From the IMG/VR virus record IMGVR_UViG_3300017991_000358, positions 1 to 26,947 of that record: a stretch of DNA of 26,947 nucleotides; one strand, given 5' to 3'. The notes beneath the pieces were generated by a model. It was given only the letters and a program-made list of their open reading frames with translations, had not been told where the DNA came from and searched no databases. The position numbers were made by a program, and so were the translations under genes. Origin of the DNA: a virus. Below, piece by piece: positions 14,004-21,301 of this stretch (positions within the stretch are counted from its first letter, which is position 1; each line of letters begins with the position of its first letter).

Positions 14004-15790
14004 CCACGTTTCGGCCGTCGGCTCGAGTCAAGCTCACGATCCGAACCGAGGAATTCTCCGAAGTCGACGGGCTCGAATCTCGCCTCCCTCCCGGAACCGC
14101 ACCGGGAACGGGCGTGCCATGGGCGCCCCCGCCGCCCGAGGCGGCCCCTCATGCGTCGAGCGAGGGCGCAACGACCACCGACACGGTCGAGGCCCTTTCG
14201 CGCAACCAGGAGCGACGCAGGGCGCTACAACGACGGCGGGGCGAGTTATCTGCCGACGACTACGATCGGCAACTCCGAGCAATTGACGAAGAGTGGGAGG
14301 ACATCTACCGGGGGAACGTCGCGAACGCCGGCGGTGACGATCACCCCCCGGAGGCCGTCACGGGCGCGGTCGACGACGATCTAACGGTCGTGGGGTACGT
14401 CGAGCCGCGCTCCGTCTCGATTGAGCGAAACGGGCTTGCAAGCGCCGATACTGCGACGTTGGTAATCGATTTTCTCGACGCGCCGATCGACCCGCGGATC
14501 GTTAGGTCGGCCCACGTCGAAATCGTGATCGGGGTCGTGCCAGCCGACGATTACGAAGCGGGGCTCGAGCGGGGCGAGACGCGCGACGACGGATCTCTCC
14601 GGTCTCTCGTCGCCCCCGCCATCGAGGGCACGGTTCCGCGTGGCGCGACCAGGTTTCTAGGCTACGTCGACGAATGGGACGTGTCCTATTCGGAGCAGGG
14701 CGACACGATTACGATCGAATGCCGCGACATGAGCGCGCCTCTCCGAGATTTACCGCTTCCGGCGGGGCTCTCGATCGATCTGTCGCTTCCGCTCGACGAA
14801 GGGGTGTCGGCATTTCTCGAAACCGCGAGCGCCACAACCAGGGGCGTCACGGTTTCCTACCGCGGGGCGGGCGACCCACCGACGCCGGCGGATTCGATGC
14901 CCGCGAGCCGTCGCGCTCGTCGGGGTTCGGTTGCGCGACGTGCCCGGCGGGGCGGGTCGTCTATGTCGCTATGGGACCACATCACCGACGTTTGCCGCGG
15001 CGTCGGCCTCCTTCCGGTGGTTGACGGATTCGACGTCGTGCTCCTCGACCCCCGAACGCTCGTCGTCTCCGAGGGGATTCGGCGCATGGTTTACGGGCGC
15101 AACCTCCAACGGCTCGAGTTTTCCCGTCGTCTTCAGGGGTCGAAGGTGCCGACGATCGAGGTACGCTGCTACGACCCCGACATCGGCCGCGTGATATGGG
15201 CGCGTTTCCCCGTGAGGAGCGGTGAGCGTCGAAGCGGAGTGCTCGGCCGTGACAACCCGCCGCGAGCTCTCCGAGCCAACGAGGTCACGCCGTCGGGGGC
15301 GAACCCCGACGACACGATCAAGACTCTGATCGTGTCGGGAATCACCGATCCCGCGCTCCTTGAGCGAATCGCCGAATCGGCGTTCGATCAGATCGGCCGA
15401 CAGGAGATCGAAGGGACGCTCGCAACGCTCGACGCGTGGAGCTATGACCGGACACCCGATCTCGCCGATTTGCTTGATCTCGACCCGGGCGATTCCGTCG
15501 AGGTGCTCGTCGCCGCCGCGTCGGGCGAGGAGTCGGAGGCCGAAGGCACCACAACGAGCTTGGCACGTCTCACGGCGATGGAACGGGCCCGGCGCGCTTC
15601 GTATCTCGAGGCCCTCGGGTGGCCACGGGCGGTCGCTCAGCGGTTCGCCGCGCTTCAGGACGCTACAGGGTTCCAAACCGTTTTCCGCGTCCAAGACGTG
15701 CGGCTCGACTTCGACGCGCAGCTCGGCTTGAAGATCGAGGCGGGGTTCGTGAACTACATCGAAGTCAGAGAAGACGAGGCGGGATCGTGA
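14000..15790 (+). CDS. Baseplate hub protein (gpD/gp27-like)
   Basis: The start is the GTG at 14000, overlapping the previous TGA. A longer frame exists upstream but only within that gene. The 596-residue product has an N-terminal beta element, a charged, proline-rich insertion (about 25-115), then hub-like beta domains: ATRFLGYVDEWDVSYSEQGD, then TITIECRDMSAPLRDLPLPA. The later part (RRMVYGRNLQRLEFSRRLQG, then VPTIEVRCYDP) is typical of phage late control gene D-type hubs, which form the trimeric ring above the spike. It lies between the LysM protein and the OB-fold spike, as in many contractile systems. The stop overlaps the next GTG start. Confidence 0.82.
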   Translation: MTTFRPSARVKLTIRTEEFSEVDGLESRLPPGTAPGTGVPWAPPPPEAAPHASSEGATTTDTVEALSRNQERRRALQRRRGELSADDYDRQLRAIDEEWEDIYRGNVANAGGDDHPPEAVTGAVDDDLTVVGYVEPRSVSIERNGLASADTATLVIDFLDAPIDPRIVRSAHVEIVIGVVPADDYEAGLERGETRDDGSLRSLVAPAIEGTVPRGATRFLGYVDEWDVSYSEQGDTITIECRDMSAPLRDLPLPAGLSIDLSLPLDEGVSAFLETASATTRGVTVSYRGAGDPPTPADSMPASRRARRGSVARRARRGGSSMSLWDHITDVCRGVGLLPVVDGFDVVLLDPRTLVVSEGIRRMVYGRNLQRLEFSRRLQGSKVPTIEVRCYDPDIGRVIWARFPVRSGERRSGVLGRDNPPRALRANEVTPSGANPDDTIKTLIVSGITDPALLERIAESAFDQIGRQEIEGTLATLDAWSYDRTPDLADLLDLDPGDSVEVLVAAASGEESEAEGTTTSLARLTAMERARRASYLEALGWPRAVAQRFAALQDATGFQTVFRVQDVRLDFDAQLGLKIEAGFVNYIEVREDEAGS

Positions 15791-16542
15791 CGACAAGGGG
15801 ACCGGCGGCGCGTGCTCGAGTTCGTCGACGGCTCGACTTCGCCCGGATCGCCGACGCCATAGCGCGCCCCGGGATTGACCCGCGGCCGTGGGTCGCCGAG
15901 GCCCGCGTTGACGACGACGACGACGCGATCGTATGGGACGCCGAGATCGGTTGGCTCGTCGACGTGACGCTGACGACTGGGGAGCACGCCGGCGAGGGCC
16001 CCGTGGTCTGTCGCGTGGCGTCGCCAGCGCAAGGGGCCGGCGTCACCATGGCTCGGCCGCCTCGCCGTGATTCGCGCGTGCTCGTCGTCTTTCCCGACGG
16101 CGACCCAAACACCGACGCTGTGGTCGTCGGACAACTCCACGACGCCGAAGAATTCGGCGCTCCATCCGAGGTCAACGGCGACAACATCACCGAAGACCTC
16201 GCGCTCGAGACGTGGATCACGGTCGCCCCCGACGAAAATCTCGACGAGCAATGGCGAAACGTGCGGATCACGGTCGCCGATGACGGCGGCGCCATGGTGC
16301 TCGGGGCCGCCGAGGCCGACCAAGCGTTCGCCCGCGGAAATGACCTCGCCGATGCTCTCGATGATTTCGCCGCCGCCGTCGGCGACTTCGCTCAAAGCCT
16401 CGCTGCCTCGACGCCCGCGCCACCGAACGGGGCGCTTACCGTGGCCGATGCGATCGCCGCCGCCGCGCCCCTTATTGCCGCCGCCGAGGCGTTCCAGGCG
16501 TCTCGCGCTCAATACCTTTCGACTCGCATCGTTGGCGATTGA
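15787..16542 (+). CDS. Baseplate spike protein with OB-fold (gpV/gp5-like)
   Basis: The start is the GTG at 15787, overlapping the stop of the hub gene. The 251-residue product has a basic N-terminus. Residues about 50-130 look like a gp5/VgrG OB-fold: GWLVDVTLTTGEHAGEGPVV, then RDSRVLVVFPDGDPNTDAVV and VGQLHDAEEFG. A short beta-type stretch (WRNVRITVADDGGAMVLG) may form part of a spike helix. The last 70 residues are alanine-rich and helical. No lysozyme domain is present. The role would be the central membrane-piercing spike below the hub. Confidence 0.75.
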   Translation: MTTRGPAARARVRRRLDFARIADAIARPGIDPRPWVAEARVDDDDDAIVWDAEIGWLVDVTLTTGEHAGEGPVVCRVASPAQGAGVTMARPPRRDSRVLVVFPDGDPNTDAVVVGQLHDAEEFGAPSEVNGDNITEDLALETWITVAPDENLDEQWRNVRITVADDGGAMVLGAAEADQAFARGNDLADALDDFAAAVGDFAQSLAASTPAPPNGALTVADAIAAAAPLIAAAEAFQASRAQYLSTRIVGD

Positions 16543-16568
16543 CGCAGCGCCGCTTTGTGACGTCCCCG

Positions 16569-16577
16569 TGATATGCT
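16569..16577 (+). promoter_or_regulatory. Extended -10 motif TGATATGCT
   Basis: TATGCT (16572-16577) preceded by TGA ends 6 bases before the ATG at 16584. There is no Shine-Dalgarno in the 41-base gap. Confidence 0.5.
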
Positions 16578-16583
16578 GCGTTC

Positions 16584-17582
16584 ATGACGATCCATCGAAC
16601 GCTGAATCAGGCGGGACTCGGCGGGAATTACACGACGTGGTGGTTGATTAAGACGCTCGAGGCCGCGGGTTGGGTGATCGGCTCCTCGGGCTCGGGAACA
16701 GGCGGTATCTTCTCGGGCGTCGGTGACGTGTTCGACCCCGCCATCAATCCGGTGGTCAACAGCGCTATCACGAGCATCGGCGTCGGCATCGGCTCCGAGA
16801 ATTGGGGGAATGCTCGATGTTGGGTTGTGCTCACAGCGCCCGACGGATCGCAGCTTGCGATCCAGCGTGATGACACCAACGCCGACTCCTACGATGACGA
16901 ATGGGCATATCAATACAGCCCGGCCGGGACGTATCAGCACACATCGGGGCTCGCGAATACCGTTCCGCCCTCCATCGATGCGATCGATATACACGGGACG
17001 GTGAATAGTTCGTGGCCATCGATTCACGAAAACGGCGGAACGGCTAACCTGATTCAAATCGCTGCCGATGATGCCCTCTCGCCCGCTGGTTTCAGCGGGT
17101 TTATCATGCTCGAAATGATCGCCTCGAATCAGATCGAGTCGATGTTGATGATGGATGATTTTCGCAACGTCCCGAGTGGGCAGTTCGCTGCTCACGCGAA
17201 AACAATCTACATAAACGACGGCCCCGACTCGTGCGATTGGGCGCAGCTTACGTCGCTTACGGTCGGCCCGAAAACAATCATCGATTACGGGGGGGGTTCC
17301 GAGGCGTGGGAATGCGCGCCGTGCCACAGGATCGTGGATGGGGTCGCGCATAACCTTTATCCGAATGCCGGGGGTGCCCCTGCTAGCGGGGAGGTGCCAT
17401 TCCCAGTGCCCATTGGCCGCTATGACCATGGTGGCTTCGGCGGCCTCTCGCGCTGGCTCAAATGGGCGGCGGTGAGCCGTGGTTACAACGAACGCTCCGT
17501 CTCCGAACTCCTCTGGTATTTCGGCGACGTGGTCATTCAAGACCTTTCCGACGGCGTGACGATCCCCGCTTCGATTCCGTGA
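16584..17582 (+). CDS. Unrecognised protein in the baseplate cluster
   Basis: I do not recognise this 332-residue protein. It sits between the spike and the gp25-like gene, so it is probably a baseplate or tail-tip component. It is rich in glycine, serine, isoleucine and aromatic residues, with no membrane segment or signal peptide. The first 20 residues (MTIHRTLNQAGLGGNYTTWW) look like a helical anchor. The rest appears beta-rich. It has four cysteines: ARCWV, DSCDW and a CAPCH pair (residues 244-248). An eight-G run (17289-17296) lies within the coding frame as GGG codons. Base composition is somewhat less GC-rich than in the neighbours. A receptor-binding or tail-tip role is possible but not shown. 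Confidence 0.75.
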   Translation: MTIHRTLNQAGLGGNYTTWWLIKTLEAAGWVIGSSGSGTGGIFSGVGDVFDPAINPVVNSAITSIGVGIGSENWGNARCWVVLTAPDGSQLAIQRDDTNADSYDDEWAYQYSPAGTYQHTSGLANTVPPSIDAIDIHGTVNSSWPSIHENGGTANLIQIAADDALSPAGFSGFIMLEMIASNQIESMLMMDDFRNVPSGQFAAHAKTIYINDGPDSCDWAQLTSLTVGPKTIIDYGGGSEAWECAPCHRIVDGVAHNLYPNAGGAPASGEVPFPVPIGRYDHGGFGGLSRWLKWAAVSRGYNERSVSELLWYFGDVVIQDLSDGVTIPASIP

Positions 17583-17594
17583 GGAGGAGGCAGC

Positions 17595-17777
17595 ATGGCG
17601 ACGTGGCTCAACGACCCGATCGCGCTCTCGCTTCCGATTCATTTTGACGCATCGTATTTGAATCAAACGATGAGAACCACGCCGGGCCCCGCGCCTGTTA
17701 TCTCGAATGAGGTACCGACGCCGGGTTCGACGCAAGCCCCCCCCCTTGTGCTCATCTCCGTTGACGTGGAGTCGTAG
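17595..17777 (+). CDS. 60-residue protein sharing its N-terminus with the next gene
   Basis: A strong Shine-Dalgarno (GAGGAGGAGG, 17581-17590) precedes ATG 17595. The first nine residues (MATWLNDPI) are identical to those of the following gene, and the first 28 bases are an exact repeat (17595-17622 and 17780-17807). The remainder is proline- and serine-rich with no known domain, and carries a nine-C run near the end (17737-17745). It could be a small tail protein, or a remnant left by a tandem duplication of the next gene's start. The intact frame and good ribosome binding site favour expression. Confidence 0.6.
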   Translation: MATWLNDPIALSLPIHFDASYLNQTMRTTPGPAPVISNEVPTPGSTQAPPLVLISVDVES

Positions 17778-17807
17778 AAATGGCGACGTGGCTCAACGAC
17801 CCGATCG
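17595..17807 (+). repeat. Exact 28-base direct repeat at two start codons
   Basis: Copy one is 17595-17622 and copy two is 17780-17807. Both begin with ATG and encode MATWLNDPI in frame. The sequences diverge immediately after the repeat. Confidence 0.9.
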
Positions 17808-18823
17808 AACTTTTCCTGAGCGGGATTGTTGGGACCTCGCTTACCGTTACGGTCTCCAACCCCTCGGTCGGAGTTGTTGTTGTCTACGACCCGTTTCTAG
17901 GCGGTTGGCAACCAGGATGGAACGGCGGTTTCACCGGGCTCGGTGACGGCGATATCGCAGTTTCGATCACCACGATCCCGGCGCTCGCATCGGGTGCATG
18001 GACTGTGATTGTTTCCGCGACCGCCTATGGCGGCGCTCTCGGCGGGGGGTCGTGGTCGTTTGCGTTAGCGACCTTCGCTATTGTCACCGCGTATCAAACG
18101 AGTTTGAACACGGTTGACGTGACCTTCGACGCGGAACCGAAGCACCTTGACCCCGTTGATCCTACCGATGGAACAAACCGCACGAATTTTGTTATCGCCG
18201 GGCCTGTCGCGCCATACCCAGAACGGCTCCTACAGGTCGTGACATACGAGGGTGACAACACACTCCGTCTTTGGTTCGACGGCGAACTCGTACCCGGCGA
18301 AATTTATATTATCACGCTATCCGGTATCGAAAGCGTCGGGGGAACCCCGCTTACCGGGTTAGGAGTTTTCGCGTTCTTGGCGTTCGGCGCCGCTGACGTG
18401 CCCGTTCCGCTTGAACTGGAGACCCTCGACGCCTACGACATACGAAACCCTCTTGCCGACCGTGACGCACCGACAGGGGCCGCTCTCGGCCAAGTCGTGC
18501 TCGATGAGACGGGCGACATCGACGTCGAGGCGCGGCGGCGGTATTTGCGGAAACGGATCTTTCGTCGTCTCGGAACGAGAAAAGGGGCAATGCTCCACCT
18601 TTCTGATTACGGGCTCGAAATCGACTCAAAACGGCTTCTGAAAGCGGCCGAATTGCGAAAACTGCAAGCCGACGCCGAGACGCAAATCAAAAAAGAACCT
18701 GGTGTGCGAGCCGTTCGTGTAAGCGTTCGGCAAATCCAACCAGGTCTTGTTTATTTGAAGATCAAGGTGCGCGACAAGTTCGGCTCGCTCGACATCGAGG
18801 GGGCGTTCGGAGGGGACGAATAA
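17780..18823 (+). CDS. Baseplate wedge protein: Ig-like domains fused to a gp25-like domain
   Basis: This is a 347-residue protein. The C-terminal 130 residues match the gp25/W wedge family: DAYDIRNPLADRDAPTG, VEARRRYLRKRIFRRLGTRK, GAMLHLSDYGLEI, then VRAVRVSVRQIQPGLVYLKI. Gp25-like proteins usually stand alone at about 110-150 residues and help trigger sheath contraction. Here about 210 residues precede the domain, looking like two beta sandwiches (about 15-95 and 96-200). The second has the pattern NTVDVTFDAEPKHLDP, then YIITLSGIESVGGTPL, which resembles SbsA-type Ig-like domains. The Shine-Dalgarno GGAG (17768-17771) precedes the ATG. It overlaps no gene and is two bases after the previous stop. 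Confidence 0.82.
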   Translation: MATWLNDPIELFLSGIVGTSLTVTVSNPSVGVVVVYDPFLGGWQPGWNGGFTGLGDGDIAVSITTIPALASGAWTVIVSATAYGGALGGGSWSFALATFAIVTAYQTSLNTVDVTFDAEPKHLDPVDPTDGTNRTNFVIAGPVAPYPERLLQVVTYEGDNTLRLWFDGELVPGEIYIITLSGIESVGGTPLTGLGVFAFLAFGAADVPVPLELETLDAYDIRNPLADRDAPTGAALGQVVLDETGDIDVEARRRYLRKRIFRRLGTRKGAMLHLSDYGLEIDSKRLLKAAELRKLQADAETQIKKEPGVRAVRVSVRQIQPGLVYLKIKVRDKFGSLDIEGAFGGDE

Positions 18824-18825
18824 TC

Positions 18826-19956
18826 ATGCCGGATCTCCCGACTTTTTCCGATCTGTTTGATGTTTTCGCCGAGGAAATCCAAGCCCGCGGTGAATCGAAG
18901 CCTGTCGGTCAACGGTTCTCTCCGTCGGAAATTTACACGCCGGGTTCCGATATCAACCTAATCGGGGCCGGCGCCGCCGCCATGGCCGAAGACGTAATTC
19001 GAACGCTCGGTGGTGAGTTGCTCGCGCTCACACTCGACGGCGCAGAAGGCGAAGATCTCGACCGATGGGGGGGGGATCGATATTCCGCAACAATCCCAAG
19101 AAAAACAGCAACGCCTTCTGTGGGATCGCTGCAATTCACGCGACCAACAACGGCCGCCGGCGCCGTCGTTCAGTCGTCGGGTTCAATCATGCGAACGAGC
19201 GGCGGTGTTCGAGTCGAAACGCTCGCCGCCGCGTCGTTCGGCGCGGGGTCGCTCGGCCCGGTCAACGTCCCTGCGCGTGCTGTCGAGGCGGGGACCGCCG
19301 GCAACGTCGACGAAAACACGATCACGGCGTTTGTCTCGGCGAAGGCCGACCAAACGCTCCTCGTGACGAACCCCGACGTGTTCGCCGGCGGTGACGACAC
19401 CGAAACCGACGAGCGGTTCAAGGTTCGTCTTCGGGCGTTCTTCGCCGCGGCTCGTCGAGGGGTGCTCGCCGCCGTCGAGTTCGGCGCCTTGACCGTCCCG
19501 GGCATTCGACAGGCGGCGGCAGTGGAGCTGGTATCGCTCCCCCTCGGAGTGCCCAACGGGTTCGTTCGGGGCTATGTCGCCGACGCACAAGGGCGGGCAA
19601 ACGCCGACCTCGTCGCGCTCGTCGAGGCCGCGCTACTTGATTTCCGGGGTGCAGGGATCGTCGTCGACGTGCTCGCCGCTGTCCCGTATTACCAGGCGAT
19701 CGAACTCGACATCGACTTCGCGTCTGGAACCGACACCGTCGCCGCGTTTGACGACGTCGCCGATACGATCGTCGCTCGAGTAAACGCGCTCGCTCCTGGC
19801 GAGACGCTCCTTCGGTCTCGAATTGTGACCGCGGCCGAGTCGATTACGGGCGTGATCGTTCCCGATGGCGCCGTGGTCGTGCCGGCCGGCGACGTCGTGC
19901 CGACGGCAAACCAGGTGATCCGCACACGTCGCGATCTGATCACCTCGGTCGTGTAG
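18826..19956 (+). CDS. Baseplate J-like wedge protein
   Basis: This 376-residue protein has the classic baseplate J layout. There is an N-terminal helical region with GAEGEDLDRWGGDRYS, then a central beta domain (GSLQFTRP, then GVRVETLAAASFGAG). VNVPARAVEAGTAGNVDENT follows, then the DDTETDERFKVRLRAFFAAA helix, and a C-terminal domain ending in repeated beta-alpha units. The P2 J/T4 gp6 family forms the wedge ring that clamps the tube and sheath. It follows the gp25-like gene by two bases, with Shine-Dalgarno GGAGGGG (18809-18815). A nine-G run (19067-19075) is in frame. Confidence 0.9.
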   Translation: MPDLPTFSDLFDVFAEEIQARGESKPVGQRFSPSEIYTPGSDINLIGAGAAAMAEDVIRTLGGELLALTLDGAEGEDLDRWGGDRYSATIPRKTATPSVGSLQFTRPTTAAGAVVQSSGSIMRTSGGVRVETLAAASFGAGSLGPVNVPARAVEAGTAGNVDENTITAFVSAKADQTLLVTNPDVFAGGDDTETDERFKVRLRAFFAAARRGVLAAVEFGALTVPGIRQAAAVELVSLPLGVPNGFVRGYVADAQGRANADLVALVEAALLDFRGAGIVVDVLAAVPYYQAIELDIDFASGTDTVAAFDDVADTIVARVNALAPGETLLRSRIVTAAESITGVIVPDGAVVVPAGDVVPTANQVIRTRRDLITSVV

Positions 19957-19959
19957 TAT
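19954..19959 (+). promoter_or_regulatory. -10-like motif TAGTAT overlapping a stop codon
   Basis: TAGTAT includes the TAG stop of the J-like gene (19954-19956) and ends 8 bases before the ATG at 19968. It is a looser match than the TGnTAnnCT members. A G-run lies in between, so a weak Shine-Dalgarno cannot be excluded. Confidence 0.35.
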
Positions 19960-19967
19960 GGGGGTCG

Positions 19968-21278
19968 ATGCCGACCCTTACGAAAGAGCGACTCCTCGAT
20001 ATTTGGCGAACCTTCCTTGACCGCTCCTACACTGACCCGCTCGAGAATGACGGCGGCGGAATAGGGTTTGATGTCGTCGCCGCCATCGCAGCGACGCTCG
20101 AGCGGGCGAGCCGTGCTGCGGACGTTTCGACTCAGGCTCTTTACATCCTTCCGCATTCGATCCAAACGCAACCCCCGGCGGCGGGATCGACGAAGGCAAC
20201 AGGTCAGATCGTCTTGACCCGCCAACCCCCGACGCTCGGAGATCTCGACCTCGAAGAAGGCGACGAAATCCTCGCGACGCTGACGACCCCCGACGGAACG
20301 TTGGTGGGAGCGGCAACGCTCGAACTCGCGGCCGACGTTGTGCTCCCCGAGGGCTCCACGGCCCCCGTGGCCGTCGCGGCGCGGGCGGCAAGGCCCGGAT
20401 ATGCCGGCAACGTTCCCGACACGAGAGGGCGTGTTCTGCGCTTCGCTGAGCGAACTACCATCACGGTATCCAACGTAACCTCGAACGCGACGACACCGGC
20501 GACGCTTGAAGACACGGGCGACGGTTCGCGATTCGACGCTGGAATGGCGGGGGCGTGGGTCCGGTTCACCGCAGGCCCGAACGCGACCGAAGACCCCCGG
20601 CGGATTAGGTCGGTCTATGTCGGCCCGTCGTCGACGCGTCTATCGCTAGACGGGCCCGCGCTCGTCGCCGGGACCGACAACGTCGTTCAAGTCGTTGATC
20701 TCAACACGCTCGGTGTTGTTGTGTCGCAAGACGGCGATTTTTCCGGCGGGACTCATGGGTGGCTCGACGCTCTCGGCGGGGAGCGCGATGTTGGGCGCAA
20801 CCCGAACGAGGCCGATGCCGATTATCGCGAACGCGTCAAGGAGCTCCCCGACGTCGTGAGCCCGAACGCTCTCGAGCGCGCCGTGTCGCGCATTCTGACG
20901 CCGTTGGGCATCCCTTACAGAGTCATCGAGTCGCGAGCCGACACAATCGAGGGCGCGGCGTGGGGCATTCACCCTTGGGACGACACCGCGGCCGACGTCG
21001 GGCTCCTCGGGCGCCCTCACCTTTGGCAGGGCGACGGGTTCGAGTATCGCGGGTTTTATGTGGTCGTGGAACGAACGGCGGTGTCACTGGTCGCGGCGGC
21101 GTGGGATTACGAACCCGGCGTCGGTGGCGTGACCCCGTCGTCGGCGTGGGATTTTTCGTTCTGGGATGGTGCCGACTTCGGCTTTATCAATCTCCTCCAA
21201 CGTGTACGCGACGAGGTCGACAAAACCCGAATGGCTGGCGTCCCGTGGCTTTTTGTGCTGGTAGACTCGGTCCCATGA
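19968..21278 (+). CDS. Second baseplate J-like wedge protein
   Basis: This 436-residue protein shares the J-like plan with the gene before it: helical N-terminus, a beta domain with LDLEEGDEILATLTTPDGTL, and VAVAARAARPGYAGNVPDTR. After that comes an RNPNEADADYRERVKELPDV helix and PNALERAVSRILTPLGIPYR, a signature of the J/gp47 group. Residues about 180-250 contain an inserted beta segment (GAWVRFTAGPNATEDPRRIR). The C-terminus departs from usual J proteins and is rich in tryptophan. Two J-type genes next to each other are consistent with a heterodimeric wedge. The start has no clear Shine-Dalgarno. Confidence 0.85.
   Translation: MPTLTKERLLDIWRTFLDRSYTDPLENDGGGIGFDVVAAIAATLERASRAADVSTQALYILPHSIQTQPPAAGSTKATGQIVLTRQPPTLGDLDLEEGDEILATLTTPDGTLVGAATLELAADVVLPEGSTAPVAVAARAARPGYAGNVPDTRGRVLRFAERTTITVSNVTSNATTPATLEDTGDGSRFDAGMAGAWVRFTAGPNATEDPRRIRSVYVGPSSTRLSLDGPALVAGTDNVVQVVDLNTLGVVVSQDGDFSGGTHGWLDALGGERDVGRNPNEADADYRERVKELPDVVSPNALERAVSRILTPLGIPYRVIESRADTIEGAAWGIHPWDDTAADVGLLGRPHLWQGDGFEYRGFYVVVERTAVSLVAAAWDYEPGVGGVTPSSAWDFSFWDGADFGFINLLQRVRDEVDKTRMAGVPWLFVLVDSVP
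21259..21267 (+). promoter_or_regulatory. Extended -10 motif TGGTAGACT
   Basis: TAGACT (21262-21267) preceded by TGG ends 7 bases before an ATG at 21275, which opens an eight-residue mini-cistron. The fibre-like gene starts at 21298 with AGGAG (21284-21288) in front. The motif lies inside the end of the previous gene. Confidence 0.5.
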
Positions 21279-21301
21279 CCGACAGGAGACGACGCCCATG
21301 A
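21275..21301 (+). other. Mini-cistron (MTDRRRRP) overlapping the next start
   Basis: An eight-codon frame opens at ATG 21275, 7 bases after a -10-like motif. Its TGA (21299-21301) overlaps ATG 21298 of the fibre-like gene as ATGA. The Shine-Dalgarno of that gene lies inside it. It may couple leaderless initiation to the next gene, or be a chance result of the short leader. Confidence 0.4.

Noticed and set aside
17313-17327. CAPCH motif, the c-type haem attachment pattern
   Set aside because: A single CxxCH in a protein with no signal peptide or other cytochrome features is most likely chance.
17737-17745. Nine-C run as a frameshift joining the 60-residue gene to the gp25 fusion
   Set aside because: The frame of the gp25 gene has a TGA at 17762-17764, so slippage would not join the two.
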